A DNA stretch of 64,000 nt from contig NZ_JAUSTW010000005.1 of NCBI RefSeq assembly GCF_030813055.1, positions 124,001-188,000 on the forward strand, read 5' to 3'. Under the pieces are notes generated by a model, which worked only from the letters and a program-made list of their open reading frames with translations, was not told the DNA's origin and made no database searches. The stretch is from Neobacillus ginsengisoli (GTDB lineage: Bacteria > Bacillota > Bacilli > Bacillales_B > DSM-18226). The stretch's first letter is position 1, and the number at the start of each line of letters is the position of its first letter. The position numbers and the translations under genes are program-made. Positions 17,189 through 26,376 of this stretch are shown in pieces.

Positions 17189-18256
17189 TTATTGAAAATA
17201 GGCCAACTCCCACTTTTTATCCGCGATTTCCTTTAATCCGATATGGATCATTCGAAATACCAAAATCCAGGATGCGGCCATCAGAATGAGTTGTCCAACT
17301 GGAAAAATGCCTTGTAAGGGGGCGTCCCATAGGGCATGCATGAAAACGACAAGAACAAATATACGGGCAAATTTAGGTTTTAGCATCAAATTCAACTCAA
17401 ATTTTTTGTTCCCTTGGATCCTGCAGATTGCGGCGCCTGTCAAAGCAGCCCAAGCGACATGCCCGCCGGGAGCGAAAATACTGCGCACAAGGATAGTGAA
17501 GAAAAGTGAGTGGAAGCTGCCGGAAAGGAGTGCCCGTAACGCATAACCTGCGGTTTCAAATGCCGCAAAGCCGGCTCCTACTGCTGCGCCCAACAAAAGC
17601 CCATTTAGGACATATCTATATTTAAGGTTTCGCACGAAATAGATGACGGTTATAACTTTTGCCAGTTCCTCTACGATTCCAATCGTGATTGGATTAATGT
17701 TATTCCTAAGAATATCATAAAACACCAATGCCACTAACATCGAGAGAATCCCGCCGATAAATACTACATAGACGATTTTGTAAATAGCAATATTCTGGGG
17801 GGCGTTCATTTCCCAGAAGAAAATCAGAGTCGTAAATGGAACGGCAAAAGCTCCAACTACGATAAGACCCGGTATAAAGTTTATATTTCTGAACAAAATG
17901 ACACCCAAATACAATCCTACATATGCGATTAAAGCAATAAGGAATACTCTCGCAAAAAGCCAAGGCTTCGGCCACGTTTCCTTTACTTCCTCGATTTTGG
18001 GTGTGGTAAGCGCGGTCCCTACGATGAAAAGTCTTTCAGCCTCAAGATCACTATGCCTTCGGAAAACCCGCGAGAATATATTTCGAAATTTAGGTTCAAC
18101 TGATCGTTCATATCTGGGAACCATATCAACATAGTGGGCAAACTCGTAAAATAGACTGTTTTGTTCCTGATGGGCATTTTCACTAAATTCATGGCCGCAG
18201 TTTAAGCAAAATGTTACCTCTTCCGGGTTTGAATAGACACAATGAGGGCATTTCAT
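17189..18256 (-). CDS. PrsW-family intramembrane metalloprotease with N-terminal zinc ribbon
   Basis: This 355-residue protein starts with a zinc ribbon (CPHC, 13 residues on CLNC) and continues into about nine membrane helices. It carries the PrsW (M82) active-site motifs: VEELAKV, FAAFETAGYA, PGGHVAWAALTG and MHALWDAP. B. subtilis PrsW cleaves the anti-sigma factor RsiW at site 1; the ribbon-bearing variants have unknown targets. The ATG at 18256 has AGGAGG upstream and puts the ribbon at the extreme N-terminus, as usual. It lies immediately downstream of the TOMM cluster in the same direction, but terminators at 18309 and 18449 separate them. Confidence 0.85.
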   Translation of the reverse strand: MKCPHCVYSNPEEVTFCLNCGHEFSENAHQEQNSLFYEFAHYVDMVPRYERSVEPKFRNIFSRVFRRHSDLEAERLFIVGTALTTPKIEEVKETWPKPWLFARVFLIALIAYVGLYLGVILFRNINFIPGLIVVGAFAVPFTTLIFFWEMNAPQNIAIYKIVYVVFIGGILSMLVALVFYDILRNNINPITIGIVEELAKVITVIYFVRNLKYRYVLNGLLLGAAVGAGFAAFETAGYALRALLSGSFHSLFFTILVRSIFAPGGHVAWAALTGAAICRIQGNKKFELNLMLKPKFARIFVLVVFMHALWDAPLQGIFPVGQLILMAASWILVFRMIHIGLKEIADKKWELAYFQ

Positions 18257-18308
18257 TATCTTCAACCTCCTGCTAAAGCTCTTAATAAAGTTTGCCCTAA
18301 AAAACGAA

Positions 18309-18338
18309 AAAGACACTAAATCTATTCAAGTGTCTTTA
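18309..18338. terminator. Terminator-like hairpin
   Basis: aaagacac ... gtgtcttta between the TOMM operon and the protease gene. Confidence 0.55.
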
Positions 18339-18670
18339 TACTATTTAAAATGATATAAAATTAAGGGGTTTACTTATGAGGTGCAACCTGTATACCGAAG
18401 GAGAAATCTACCACTAATCCCAAACAATTCACCAAAGAAAACACAGAAAAGAATGGCTCTAAGTTTTTCTCCAAGCCATTCTATCTTTTAACTGCTGTTT
18501 TTAGATTGATTGTTGTTTTAAGAAGTACCCTAATTTTGACCGTTTTACTTTAAACGTGATTTGGTATTATAGGTAATTTCAATGAAGACTAATCAAAAGT
18601 ACCATAGATACCATGAACATAACCGCTACTGTTGCCATGTATCTGTACGCAATCCAGATCATTTCTCTAT
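18339..18670. other. Intergenic region after the TOMM operon
   Basis: Contains the terminator at 18449-18482. A 13-codon frame at about 18376 (MRCNLYTEGEIYH) has no ribosome site. I see no other gene. Confidence 0.4.
18449..18482 (-). terminator. Terminator of the TOMM operon
   Basis: agaatggct / agccattct stem about 190 bases past the dehydrogenase stop, with a T-rich run on the - strand. Confidence 0.6.
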
Positions 18671-20248
18671 CTAGCTATGCAAACTCCCCTTTAACCATGC
18701 GCGTGGGCGATAGTGACCGACAGGAATTTGGATTAAACTGGTTTTTCCTTTTGAATCAATCTGGTAAAGTTCGTCACATGATTTCGCATCAAAACCCAGA
18801 AGCGGGTGGCCGCCCATATTTAAAGCATTCGCCGCCAAGAGGAGTCGTTGCACAAGAATGCCCGCTTCCATTTGCTGAATCCGATATCCTCTATACCCCA
18901 ATGTCATGAAGAGATGATCCTTGTCTCCAACTACATGGAAGCAAAGCGGGACCTGAAACAGATTCACATTATCTAATGTTAACCCTTTTTGTAAATACTC
19001 CCGATAATCACCAGAGGATATTCTCCGAAGAGCATTAGCCCTTTTGTCATAGGAGTATGCCCCATTTGGAACGTCCTCTACATGATAAAGACAACTAACC
19101 AAAGCCAAACGAGACTCAATATTTCCATCTATTTTGTCAAGGTCATTCTGATAAGAAAAGGAAAATATCTCTTCTAGCAAAGTGGCTATGTGTGCTTGAC
19201 TTACCTTTCCTATCAAAAAATCCGCATCAGGAGAATGCCGCTTTCTGCAAACATCCGCAAGATCATAAGATAAAGACTCTGTAAAAGGCATCATGACAGT
19301 TTCCATGCTAGAGGAAACACTCACACGAGTATCTTGCTCCATTTTAACAAATAGATCTGTTGATTCTAACATCGATGCTTCATTTACCTTTCTTATCATT
19401 GGAAAATCTAATATTCTTTTTGATCGTTGAATGGTTTCATGATTCAAAACTGGTAACTCCTGGCATAAAGCACTGGCAAAAACACTTTCTAGCTCATCGC
19501 TATCACCGAAATGAAAAGCTGTATGATTCGATAAGGGGATAATTGCATATACACTTTCCTCCTGTTCGGATAGACCTAGTAAATGATTAATTGGTCGATC
19601 AAGGAATTGGTAGCATACCCGTGTAGAGAAGCCTAACCGATCCGCCACTTCTAATGATTGCCCAATTACCACTCCTGTATCTAGCCCTTGCAAACGATAG
19701 GAAAAGTTATTATATTTATAAAAATTTTTCCAAAACATCGTCGAAATAAAAAGGGTCCCAAAACAGTCTGAAACATCACAGCCATATCCTAGACTCCTAG
19801 ATATATAGGAGTCGTAATTTCCTTCTCTCAACAATTCGAGGCGATGATGAGCAACGGAGTAGTGGTAGATTCCTTCTGGGATATCATCCAACTTTAAATA
19901 GACGTATAATTCATTGGGATACATGGCCCCTCCCGAGGGAACAAATCTCCGTAACGAAGGGACAATACTCACATCATGTTCCGTGAATCCATTGAAAAAA
20001 GCGGTCTGTGAGTATTGAGTAAAGCCGTATATATACCATAGAAAATGACTGATGTCCTCAAGGTTTGGTTTTACAGGAGCAACACGTCCCATGAGCGATA
20101 ACGGTACTTCTGCAGATAGTGGAATCTCCGGTAAGCCACGATACAATTTATAAGAAAGTGGTGCATCTTCCCAATCAACCTGCCAATCAGGCGGAAATAG
20201 TTTATCTGTTTCAAAATGCAGATTGTATAGAAATGTATCTAGATTCAA
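18671..20248 (-). CDS. SagB-type azoline dehydrogenase, two nitroreductase-like domains
   Basis: The 525-residue flavoprotein should oxidise thiazolines/oxazolines of the modified precursor to thiazoles/oxazoles using FMN. The first domain has the SagB/ThcOx signature PSGGAMYPNELYVYL (residues 104-118) and the second family block SYRLQGLDTGVVIGQ. A second, more diverged copy fills the C-terminal half (NGAYSYDKRANALRRI, then YRGYRIQQMEAGILVQRLLL). The TTG start has GGAGGTAACAGG upstream. It is the last gene of the cluster, 22 bases after the YcaO gene. Such double-domain dehydrogenases are typical of heterocycloanthracin-type loci. Confidence 0.88.
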   Translation of the reverse strand: MNLDTFLYNLHFETDKLFPPDWQVDWEDAPLSYKLYRGLPEIPLSAEVPLSLMGRVAPVKPNLEDISHFLWYIYGFTQYSQTAFFNGFTEHDVSIVPSLRRFVPSGGAMYPNELYVYLKLDDIPEGIYHYSVAHHRLELLREGNYDSYISRSLGYGCDVSDCFGTLFISTMFWKNFYKYNNFSYRLQGLDTGVVIGQSLEVADRLGFSTRVCYQFLDRPINHLLGLSEQEESVYAIIPLSNHTAFHFGDSDELESVFASALCQELPVLNHETIQRSKRILDFPMIRKVNEASMLESTDLFVKMEQDTRVSVSSSMETVMMPFTESLSYDLADVCRKRHSPDADFLIGKVSQAHIATLLEEIFSFSYQNDLDKIDGNIESRLALVSCLYHVEDVPNGAYSYDKRANALRRISSGDYREYLQKGLTLDNVNLFQVPLCFHVVGDKDHLFMTLGYRGYRIQQMEAGILVQRLLLAANALNMGGHPLLGFDAKSCDELYQIDSKGKTSLIQIPVGHYRPRAWLKGSLHS

Positions 20249-20270
20249 CCTGTTACCTCCTACTCTTCCA

Positions 20271-22211
20271 TTATGGAAACGGATGAGGATATGGATTTAG
20301 TTGTTCATATTCTAACGGCTGCATTGTAAATCCAAGTTTCATCGGTACGTTCAGAACTCTCTCCAGCCCTTTTACACGGGTTAGATGATGACCGAATGTC
20401 ATCGGTAACATTCCTGGAATCAATACTTTTACACAAAATAATCCGTTCCGTTTAGTTATTGGTGTTGACTGGTCAACCACAATAACCTCGAGGTTAAACC
20501 GGCGGAGCCTTTGCAAGATGTTCTCTAGATCATCTTTCAAATCTTTGTATGTCGGCTGGGGCTTAAACTCCTCTTTAAATGTTCTTAAAGGTTGTTTATT
20601 ATTCAATAAAAAATTCAGGCGCTCCTCCGCCTCCGGCAAACCATACAGCATGCCGTGGTCCTCCATCGTCTTGACTTCGAATGGATCTAGTAACATCCTT
20701 TCATATTGTTTTCGGTTTTCCTCCAATTTTTCATCATGTCTATACATCATTCCTGCCAGCTCGTAAATCGCACTTTTAACAGCATTTACCGGATTCGGAT
20801 TTGCTCCGGCTGCACAAATAATGTTGACACCCTTGGATTTTCTATTTTTTGCGACTGCCCAAACGCTTGGAATCCCATGTTCCATCGTCGAATTATAAAA
20901 GTAGAGGTCATAACCCGCAACCTCTCGTATCCTGTCGACCATCAGCTGTAATTCTTTATCGTCTGCAGAACCAAGGTCAAGACGCGGAAGAGGCAGCTTT
21001 GCATACCAGGTTAACAGGAATGAATCTCGCTCGACAACCTCCATAATCGCATGGAAAATAGCTTCCTCAAGGCTCCCACCTACTGCACATCCATTCGACG
21101 TTTCGTAAACAAGGCCCTCTCTATAGCCTAAACTGTAGTAGGCGAGTAACTCCGGAACCAGAATTGGGCGTTCTTGTAAAAACGAATATCCCCATACCCA
21201 ATTCATTTGTGCATCAAGATGAAATGGTTTAAATGGAAAATTAACCTTGGCATATTGTTCATGATCATGTAAACCGACACGTTCAGGATGCAGTGCTATT
21301 TTCTCCAAATTGCGATAGCTGCCTCGAATTACCGTCTTCTTCCCTCGTGGCTCAAGCCCGCAATATCGCTCCAACCCTTCCAAAATGGCCGTTAGCTCAC
21401 TCATCTCATAGGAATTCGACCGACCGGCTACCCCCTCATCAGCTCCAAACAAGGGCATGTTCACCAGGACATCTGCAAATGGAAGTCTGTAATCCTGCAT
21501 TCTTCCATTCATAACCCCGGTTCGATAATCCAGATATTCTTTGTCCAATACTGATTTTAATTCACTAATAGAAAGACAGCGGTAACTATCCTTACTGATT
21601 TTAGGACTGGATTTGATGCTAATTTGGGCTAATGTAGCAGTGTCCTCTGGTATAGGGCTGCAAACCGGGCATTTAGGATCGGGCAAGAAAAAGTGGCTGG
21701 AAGTGAGTAACGTTCTTAGATTGGTAATGTACACCCTATTTTCCAAGTAGGCACGTTCACCATTAAGAATCCTCTGTACCTCCTTGCTTATTAAGAATGC
21801 CATCTGCATTAGTCCTGTTCGTGATGCCCATGCATCACGCAGTGATCCTTCTTCTTTCGGCATGCTTACTTGGAGGCTCCACATTTGCAGACTATCCGGT
21901 CCGGCGATAATCCGCCGTATGTCTGCACAGAGAGAGCATCCCTGTCCATCTGGCAATACGATTGGACCTATGATTCCCTCCCCAAATGAAACAACCCCTC
22001 GAAGCCATGGGATTCCCGAAGACCGGAATTTTTCTTCCGCTTTTTGATAAATCGATGGATACCAGCCATCTTGTAATACCAATGCTAGATCTGTGTCTTC
22101 GGGAACTTCCACTGAGTCGCTACGTCGTCTTACGTTATATTGATCAGATAAAAGCCTACCGACACATTCCGCTAATATTCCCTCACCTTCAATTAGAATT
22201 TGGGCAACCAT
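20271..22211 (-). CDS. TOMM cyclodehydratase: leader-binding domain plus YcaO domain
   Basis: The 646-residue protein is predicted to install azoline rings on the precursor with ATP. Residues 1-200 resemble the small E1-like part of TOMM C proteins and carry two Cys pairs (CSLC at 92-95, CPVC at 181-184), a likely structural zinc site. From about residue 230 it is a YcaO domain with the ATP/Mg motifs around SYEMSELTAILEGLERYCG and AIMEVVERDSF. It ends in the proline-rich PYPHPFP, the C-terminal PxPxP typical of TOMM YcaO enzymes and needed for catalysis. The ATG overlaps the upstream stop (TGATG) and follows GAGAGGGGGA, so it is translationally coupled to the ThiF-like gene. Confidence 0.92.
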   Translation of the reverse strand: MVAQILIEGEGILAECVGRLLSDQYNVRRRSDSVEVPEDTDLALVLQDGWYPSIYQKAEEKFRSSGIPWLRGVVSFGEGIIGPIVLPDGQGCSLCADIRRIIAGPDSLQMWSLQVSMPKEEGSLRDAWASRTGLMQMAFLISKEVQRILNGERAYLENRVYITNLRTLLTSSHFFLPDPKCPVCSPIPEDTATLAQISIKSSPKISKDSYRCLSISELKSVLDKEYLDYRTGVMNGRMQDYRLPFADVLVNMPLFGADEGVAGRSNSYEMSELTAILEGLERYCGLEPRGKKTVIRGSYRNLEKIALHPERVGLHDHEQYAKVNFPFKPFHLDAQMNWVWGYSFLQERPILVPELLAYYSLGYREGLVYETSNGCAVGGSLEEAIFHAIMEVVERDSFLLTWYAKLPLPRLDLGSADDKELQLMVDRIREVAGYDLYFYNSTMEHGIPSVWAVAKNRKSKGVNIICAAGANPNPVNAVKSAIYELAGMMYRHDEKLEENRKQYERMLLDPFEVKTMEDHGMLYGLPEAEERLNFLLNNKQPLRTFKEEFKPQPTYKDLKDDLENILQRLRRFNLEVIVVDQSTPITKRNGLFCVKVLIPGMLPMTFGHHLTRVKGLERVLNVPMKLGFTMQPLEYEQLNPYPHPFP

Positions 22212-24166
22212 CAGGATTCCCCCTCTCGTAGTTGCACACCAAACACTCCTGCCAGCTCAGGCTGCTTTAAAAAAGGTTCTAAGCTAAGATCATAAACGCT
22301 TAGTCGTTTGTTGTTACTGTGAAGGACTTGAATAGCGGATTGATATAGCTCAAATTGTGTAATTTCCTCACAAGAAGGAATTTCAAGTTTTGAAGAGTTA
22401 TTTTTCAAAAAAACGGATGGCTTTACCACTTGCCTATCTTTGAAATTCACTTGATTTTGAGCATCCATTAGCGCTTGTTGTAATGCACTCCTTAACGCCA
22501 ATGTTGTATTTAGACCTACCCTTGTGTACCATCGGTCGTTTGATCTAACCCTTATGACGGGGAAGCCATGGATTTCCTCTTCTATTCCGATCGCCGGTAT
22601 GCTATTCAAGGTAGTCAGGGAATTTAAATAAAATCGGCAGTGTCGATCTTCCATCGACCCGAGCTCCATATGAGAAATCGTTTTCAGTTGATCGACCTTT
22701 CTATTTCTTAATTCTTCCTCTAAATAGGCTTGCAACCCTCGGCAAACAGCCTCTTCAATTGTTTCACCAGCACCTATTCCTATAAAACTTCTTGAAAAAA
22801 ATGCTAATTCGTTATTGCTGCCTGCCTTAACGAGTGAATCCATCATTTTTGATACATACATTTCAATACCTGTCAGCCCGGCTTCCCTTTTTGCTTCCTC
22901 ATGGGTTAAACCTCCACAGATAATTTCTGTTAGCAGCTCTGCCGGACCTTCTGACAGAGGGTTCACTGCTTGAACATAGCACTGTGCAAGCGGCAGCTGG
23001 GACAAATTTCGTTCCTCCCAGATATGAAAAATTCCGGTTTCTTCTGAAGTTAAGCGACTGAAATAGTCCAATAGGTAACTTTTCGGGTCATTTCTCTCCG
23101 TTTCTTGTTTGAGCCTAGCATCAAGATCCTCAACCTGTCTTGGTGTCTCCATTTTAGTCGTCACTAGCGGATGTGTTAGGAACGAAAGCCAATCTCCTTC
23201 TAGCGTTTCAAGATCAAGTAGGTAAATTTGGTTTCCCTGATTTGTTCCTGCAACGCCTGTTACCTTCTTGAAAAATTCGAACACTGTAACATTCGCCAAT
23301 AGTGATCCTGCAATCGGAGAGAAAGTTTGGGGCTGCTTATTCATAGTTACTTCAGTTTGATGAAGGCGACGCCAAGCGGACTCCCAGCAGCCATCCGATT
23401 CTGGATGAACAAGTGGACCGGCTAACCCCACCTGGTCTAAACATATAGCGGGTATAAAGGCCTTCCCTTCTTCTTTACAAACCAAATTTAGATCCCTTAA
23501 TTCTTTTATATTTCCATCCTGCGACACATATAGAACCCAATCATAGGGCTTCAAAGCTTCGCGCCAAAAACTTCTCCCCTCCTCTTTCTGAAAAGATACC
23601 ACCTCTACTTCGACCTCAGGATCCGTCATTTTAGCTTTATCCACCAATTCATTTAATCGCTGCCGATTGGTTGGAGGGGTATCTGTTACCATGACATGAA
23701 ATTTAGGCAGGCCCGATTCCAGTAACGACGAAACCGTTGAAACGATGAAGTCGCCAGACCCGATTGTCAGTACTTTAGCTTGGCGATATTGCTGAAATCG
23801 GAACGCACCAGATTCCACAAAATTTTCGATAAATTCTATTTGTGAAGCATAGTGATGAAGCACATTACTGGTTAATTGATGTGGTATATCTTGGCCAATA
23901 TCTCGAACAAAGCCATTCTTGTACAACGTTTCACCGATCTCATATACCCTGTTCCGATAAGGAGGAGTTAATCCCACTGTCAGATCTTCCAATGTCTTTT
24001 CCCCATTGAACATCGGCATTAGTTTTTCAATCCACTGATAGATGGTGGCTCCTTCCATCTGGAACGAGCTTACATTATTTCTAAAATAAACACCCCCTGA
24101 TTGATCCGGGAGAAAAAATGTATCCCTTTTTACTTTTAAACGTGAGGAAGATGTCAATTTTGTCAT
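22211..24166 (-). CDS. ThiF/Ocin-like thiazole-containing bacteriocin maturation protein
   Basis: The 651-residue protein matches the ThiF-like partner found next to heterocycloanthracin-type YcaO genes. The N-terminal part looks like a leader-binding winged helix (GGVYFRNNVSSFQMEGATIY, residues about 20-45). The middle has a Rossmann E1-like core (VLTIGSGDFIVSTVSSLLES) followed by a conserved acidic ATP region. The C-terminal half resembles part of a degenerate YcaO/FtsI-like repeat with ETIEEAVCRGLQAYLEEELR. It probably recruits precursor to the YcaO enzyme. AGGAGGCG precedes the ATG. The strong terminator at 24254-24276 separates it from the precursor gene, so it is expressed by readthrough. 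Confidence 0.87.
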   Translation of the reverse strand: MTKLTSSSRLKVKRDTFFLPDQSGGVYFRNNVSSFQMEGATIYQWIEKLMPMFNGEKTLEDLTVGLTPPYRNRVYEIGETLYKNGFVRDIGQDIPHQLTSNVLHHYASQIEFIENFVESGAFRFQQYRQAKVLTIGSGDFIVSTVSSLLESGLPKFHVMVTDTPPTNRQRLNELVDKAKMTDPEVEVEVVSFQKEEGRSFWREALKPYDWVLYVSQDGNIKELRDLNLVCKEEGKAFIPAICLDQVGLAGPLVHPESDGCWESAWRRLHQTEVTMNKQPQTFSPIAGSLLANVTVFEFFKKVTGVAGTNQGNQIYLLDLETLEGDWLSFLTHPLVTTKMETPRQVEDLDARLKQETERNDPKSYLLDYFSRLTSEETGIFHIWEERNLSQLPLAQCYVQAVNPLSEGPAELLTEIICGGLTHEEAKREAGLTGIEMYVSKMMDSLVKAGSNNELAFFSRSFIGIGAGETIEEAVCRGLQAYLEEELRNRKVDQLKTISHMELGSMEDRHCRFYLNSLTTLNSIPAIGIEEEIHGFPVIRVRSNDRWYTRVGLNTTLALRSALQQALMDAQNQVNFKDRQVVKPSVFLKNNSSKLEIPSCEEITQFELYQSAIQVLHSNNKRLSVYDLSLEPFLKQPELAGVFGVQLREGES

Positions 24167-24253
24167 TCAGCGCCTCCTTATTCCTAAAATTCATTCTAAT
24201 TTGCCACTATCATTTTATGTTCTTTAATTTGTCCATTATGTTAAGACTAAAAA

Positions 24254-24276
24254 AGAAGTGCCCCTTGGGCACTTCT
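24254..24276 (-). terminator. Attenuating terminator between precursor and maturation genes
   Basis: agaagtgccc and gggcacttct form a perfect stem followed on the - strand by ttttttta. It should make the precursor transcript more abundant than the enzymes. Confidence 0.85.
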
Positions 24277-24292
24277 GCTGGAGCATTTTCTT

Positions 24293-24616
24293 TTATATAA
24301 AACCGATACCCAATCCGAAACAACTTCCAAATCCAATTCCTCCAAAACAGCCGGCACAACCAAAGCAGCTAAAGCAGCTGAAACAACTAAATCCACCGCA
24401 ACGGAATCCACCACAACGGAATCCTCCGCATCCGAATCCACCACAACGGAATCCACCACAACGGAATCCTCCGCATCCGAATCCTCCACAACGAAATCCT
24501 CCGCAACGCCGAGCATCTTGAGAATATAGTTGGCTTTGAGGGTCCATTGGAATTACCTCACCGACGTTGTAGGGATCCATGCCCAACATTTGTAAATCAT
24601 TTTGAAAACTTTGCAT
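24293..24616 (-). CDS. Heterocycloanthracin/sonorensin-family TOMM bacteriocin precursor
   Basis: The 107-residue peptide is the substrate of the cluster. Residues 1-37 form a leader rich in Gln, Asp, Met and Pro (MDPYNVGEVIPMDPQSQLYS). From Cys38 the core is eight repeats CGGF(R/G/S), then SCF three times, then GCAGC, then a Gly/Phe/Ile tail with one last Cys. There are 14 Cys and 4 Ser available for heterocyclisation. The repeat-plus-CFS layout matches the heterocycloanthracin/sonorensin family; sonorensin-like peptides are antibacterial. The ATG has GGGGGAGG upstream. A 15-bp DNA repeat encodes the core. A proline-rich frame on the opposite strand is only its shadow. Confidence 0.93.
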   Translation of the reverse strand: MQSFQNDLQMLGMDPYNVGEVIPMDPQSQLYSQDARRCGGFRCGGFGCGGFRCGGFRCGGFGCGGFRCGGFRCGGFSCFSCFSCFGCAGCFGGIGFGSCFGLGIGFI

Positions 24617-24823
24617 ACGTACCTCCCCCTTAATTTTAAAAATGAAAACTGATATTTAAACAGAGAATAACTAAGGTCATGAGTTAGTCTAGATAGATAG
24701 AACCACCAGATTCATCTGTACTCTCTTCAACAAAATATGTTTCAAATTAGGTCACTGTTACTGATTTAGGTGCCTATTTCCAACGGGGGCTTAACTTACT
24801 CAAACTTCAACTAATAAAAAATG

Positions 24824-24866
24824 AAAAAAGGACAATACCCCTACATTGGAGGAAATTGTCCTTTTT
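24824..24866 (-). terminator. Intrinsic terminator of yfnA
   Basis: aaaaggacaat ... attgtccttttt about 40 bases after the permease stop; active in both directions. Confidence 0.75.
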
Positions 24867-24902
24867 ATTGATAGAGATTCCCATCATTAAATTTTGTTTC
24901 TA

Positions 24903-26294
24903 TTATTGTTCCTTGTTTAAAAGGCTATGCTTTCTTCCGTACAAAAAATAAACCAATGTTCCAATTGAAAGCCAAATCAGAAATGAGATCCATGTAATCG
25001 CTGGCAAACTGATTGATAAATAGATGCAAAATATTGCACTGATTGCCGGGAGAACAGGAACAAAAGGTACACGGAATGTGGACTTTAATTCAGGGTGTTT
25101 CTTCCTCAAAATAATAATCGCAACCGAAATTAACGTGAATGCGGCAAGTGTTCCCATATTAACGAGATGTGCGAGTGTGGTTAAATCAACAAATCCTGCT
25201 ATTCCTGCTGCAACAAAACCGGTTAACCATGTATTTGAAAAGGGAGTTCTGTACTTCTTATGGACCGTTGCAAGTCCTTTCGGAAGTAATCCGTCACGAC
25301 TCATTGAATAGGATAAACGGACTTGTGCATAAATTAACGCAAGCAAAACAGTTGTAATCCCTGCCACCGCTCCGACGGAGATCAGGCCCGCTAGCTGATT
25401 TTGTCCAACAAACTTAAGTGCAAGTGCAACGGGATCGCCAACATTTAAGTGAGTATAAGGAACCATACCGGTTAACACAAGTGATACAGCCATATATAAA
25501 ATCGTACAAATCGCCAACGAAACAATAATTCCAATTGGCATATCGCGTTTTGGGTGTTTTACTTCCTCTGAAGCCGTGGCAATAACATCAAAACCAATAT
25601 ACGCAAAGAAAACCGTTGCAGCACTTGTGACTATCCCTTTAAATCCAAATGGTGCAAATGGTGTCCAATTTTCAGGTTTGACATATCCTATCCCGGCGAT
25701 AATAAAAGTAATGATAATGACTAATTTAATAAAAACCATTACATTATTAAAGCGCGTGCTTTCTTTTACACCGATACTGACGAGCGCCGTAATCAATAGA
25801 ATAATAATGATTGCGGGTAAATCAACCATTCCGCCTTTCCCTGTTCCTGGTGCAGAAGATAGTAATGAAGGGAAATGAAAACCGAATCCTTCAATTAAGG
25901 AACGGAAATAGGCCGACCATCCGGTAGCTACTGCGGATATAGCCAAAACATATTCCAGCATTAGGTCCCAACCAATCAAAAAGGCAAAGATTTCACCCAT
26001 AGTTGCATAGGTGTAGGTATAAACACTCCCTGATACTGGAACTGCTGAAGAAAATTCCGCATAACAAAGGGCTGCCAACGCACATGCAATTCCCGCAATA
26101 ATAAATGAAATAATAATGGCCGGTCCTGCACTCTCTGCAGCCACTACACCTGTCACAACAAAAATCCCTGTCCCAATTACACAGCCTACACCTAAAAAGA
26201 TCAGATCAAATAAACTTAATGTTCGGTTTAATTCAACCTTCTGGCTCTGTGCAATCATAGTTTTTATAGATTTTTTCCTAAATAGATTGCTCAT
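24903..26294 (-). CDS. yfnA: APC-family amino acid permease (YfnA-like)
   Basis: The 463-residue, 12-helix transporter closely follows B. subtilis YfnA: start SLFRKK-type, then GVGCVIGTGIFVVTG (the APC substrate-binding glycine motif in TM1), CYAEFSSAVPVSGSVYTYTY and EIFAFLIGWDLMLEYVL. It belongs to the cationic amino acid transporter group and imports amino acids with protons. The start ATG has CGGAGG upstream. A textbook sigma-A promoter lies at 26348-26376. It is monocistronic; its position before the TOMM precursor does not imply a link, since a terminator intervenes. Confidence 0.9.
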   Translation of the reverse strand: MSNLFRKKSIKTMIAQSQKVELNRTLSLFDLIFLGVGCVIGTGIFVVTGVVAAESAGPAIIISFIIAGIACALAALCYAEFSSAVPVSGSVYTYTYATMGEIFAFLIGWDLMLEYVLAISAVATGWSAYFRSLIEGFGFHFPSLLSSAPGTGKGGMVDLPAIIIILLITALVSIGVKESTRFNNVMVFIKLVIIITFIIAGIGYVKPENWTPFAPFGFKGIVTSAATVFFAYIGFDVIATASEEVKHPKRDMPIGIIVSLAICTILYMAVSLVLTGMVPYTHLNVGDPVALALKFVGQNQLAGLISVGAVAGITTVLLALIYAQVRLSYSMSRDGLLPKGLATVHKKYRTPFSNTWLTGFVAAGIAGFVDLTTLAHLVNMGTLAAFTLISVAIIILRKKHPELKSTFRVPFVPVLPAISAIFCIYLSISLPAITWISFLIWLSIGTLVYFLYGRKHSLLNKEQ

Positions 26295-26347
26295 AAATTC
26301 CTCCGTTTTTTTTTAAATTAAATTATCAAAAAAATTTCACTTTTTAA

Positions 26348-26376
26348 ATTATATTGTCGAAATTCGTCGAGGTCAA
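26348..26376 (-). promoter_or_regulatory. Sigma-A promoter of yfnA with palindromic spacer
   Basis: On the - strand TTGACC and TATAAT are 17 bases apart. The spacer TCGACGAATTTCGACA is an imperfect palindrome and could be an operator. Confidence 0.7.

Noticed and set aside
18376..18417. 13-codon frame resembling a transposase end
   Set aside because: Too short, no ribosome site, and no inverted repeats or further transposase homology nearby.
24258..24521. Proline/Asn/Gln-rich open frame on the + strand over the bacteriocin precursor
   Set aside because: It is the antisense shadow of the CGGF repeats and has no ribosome site of its own.
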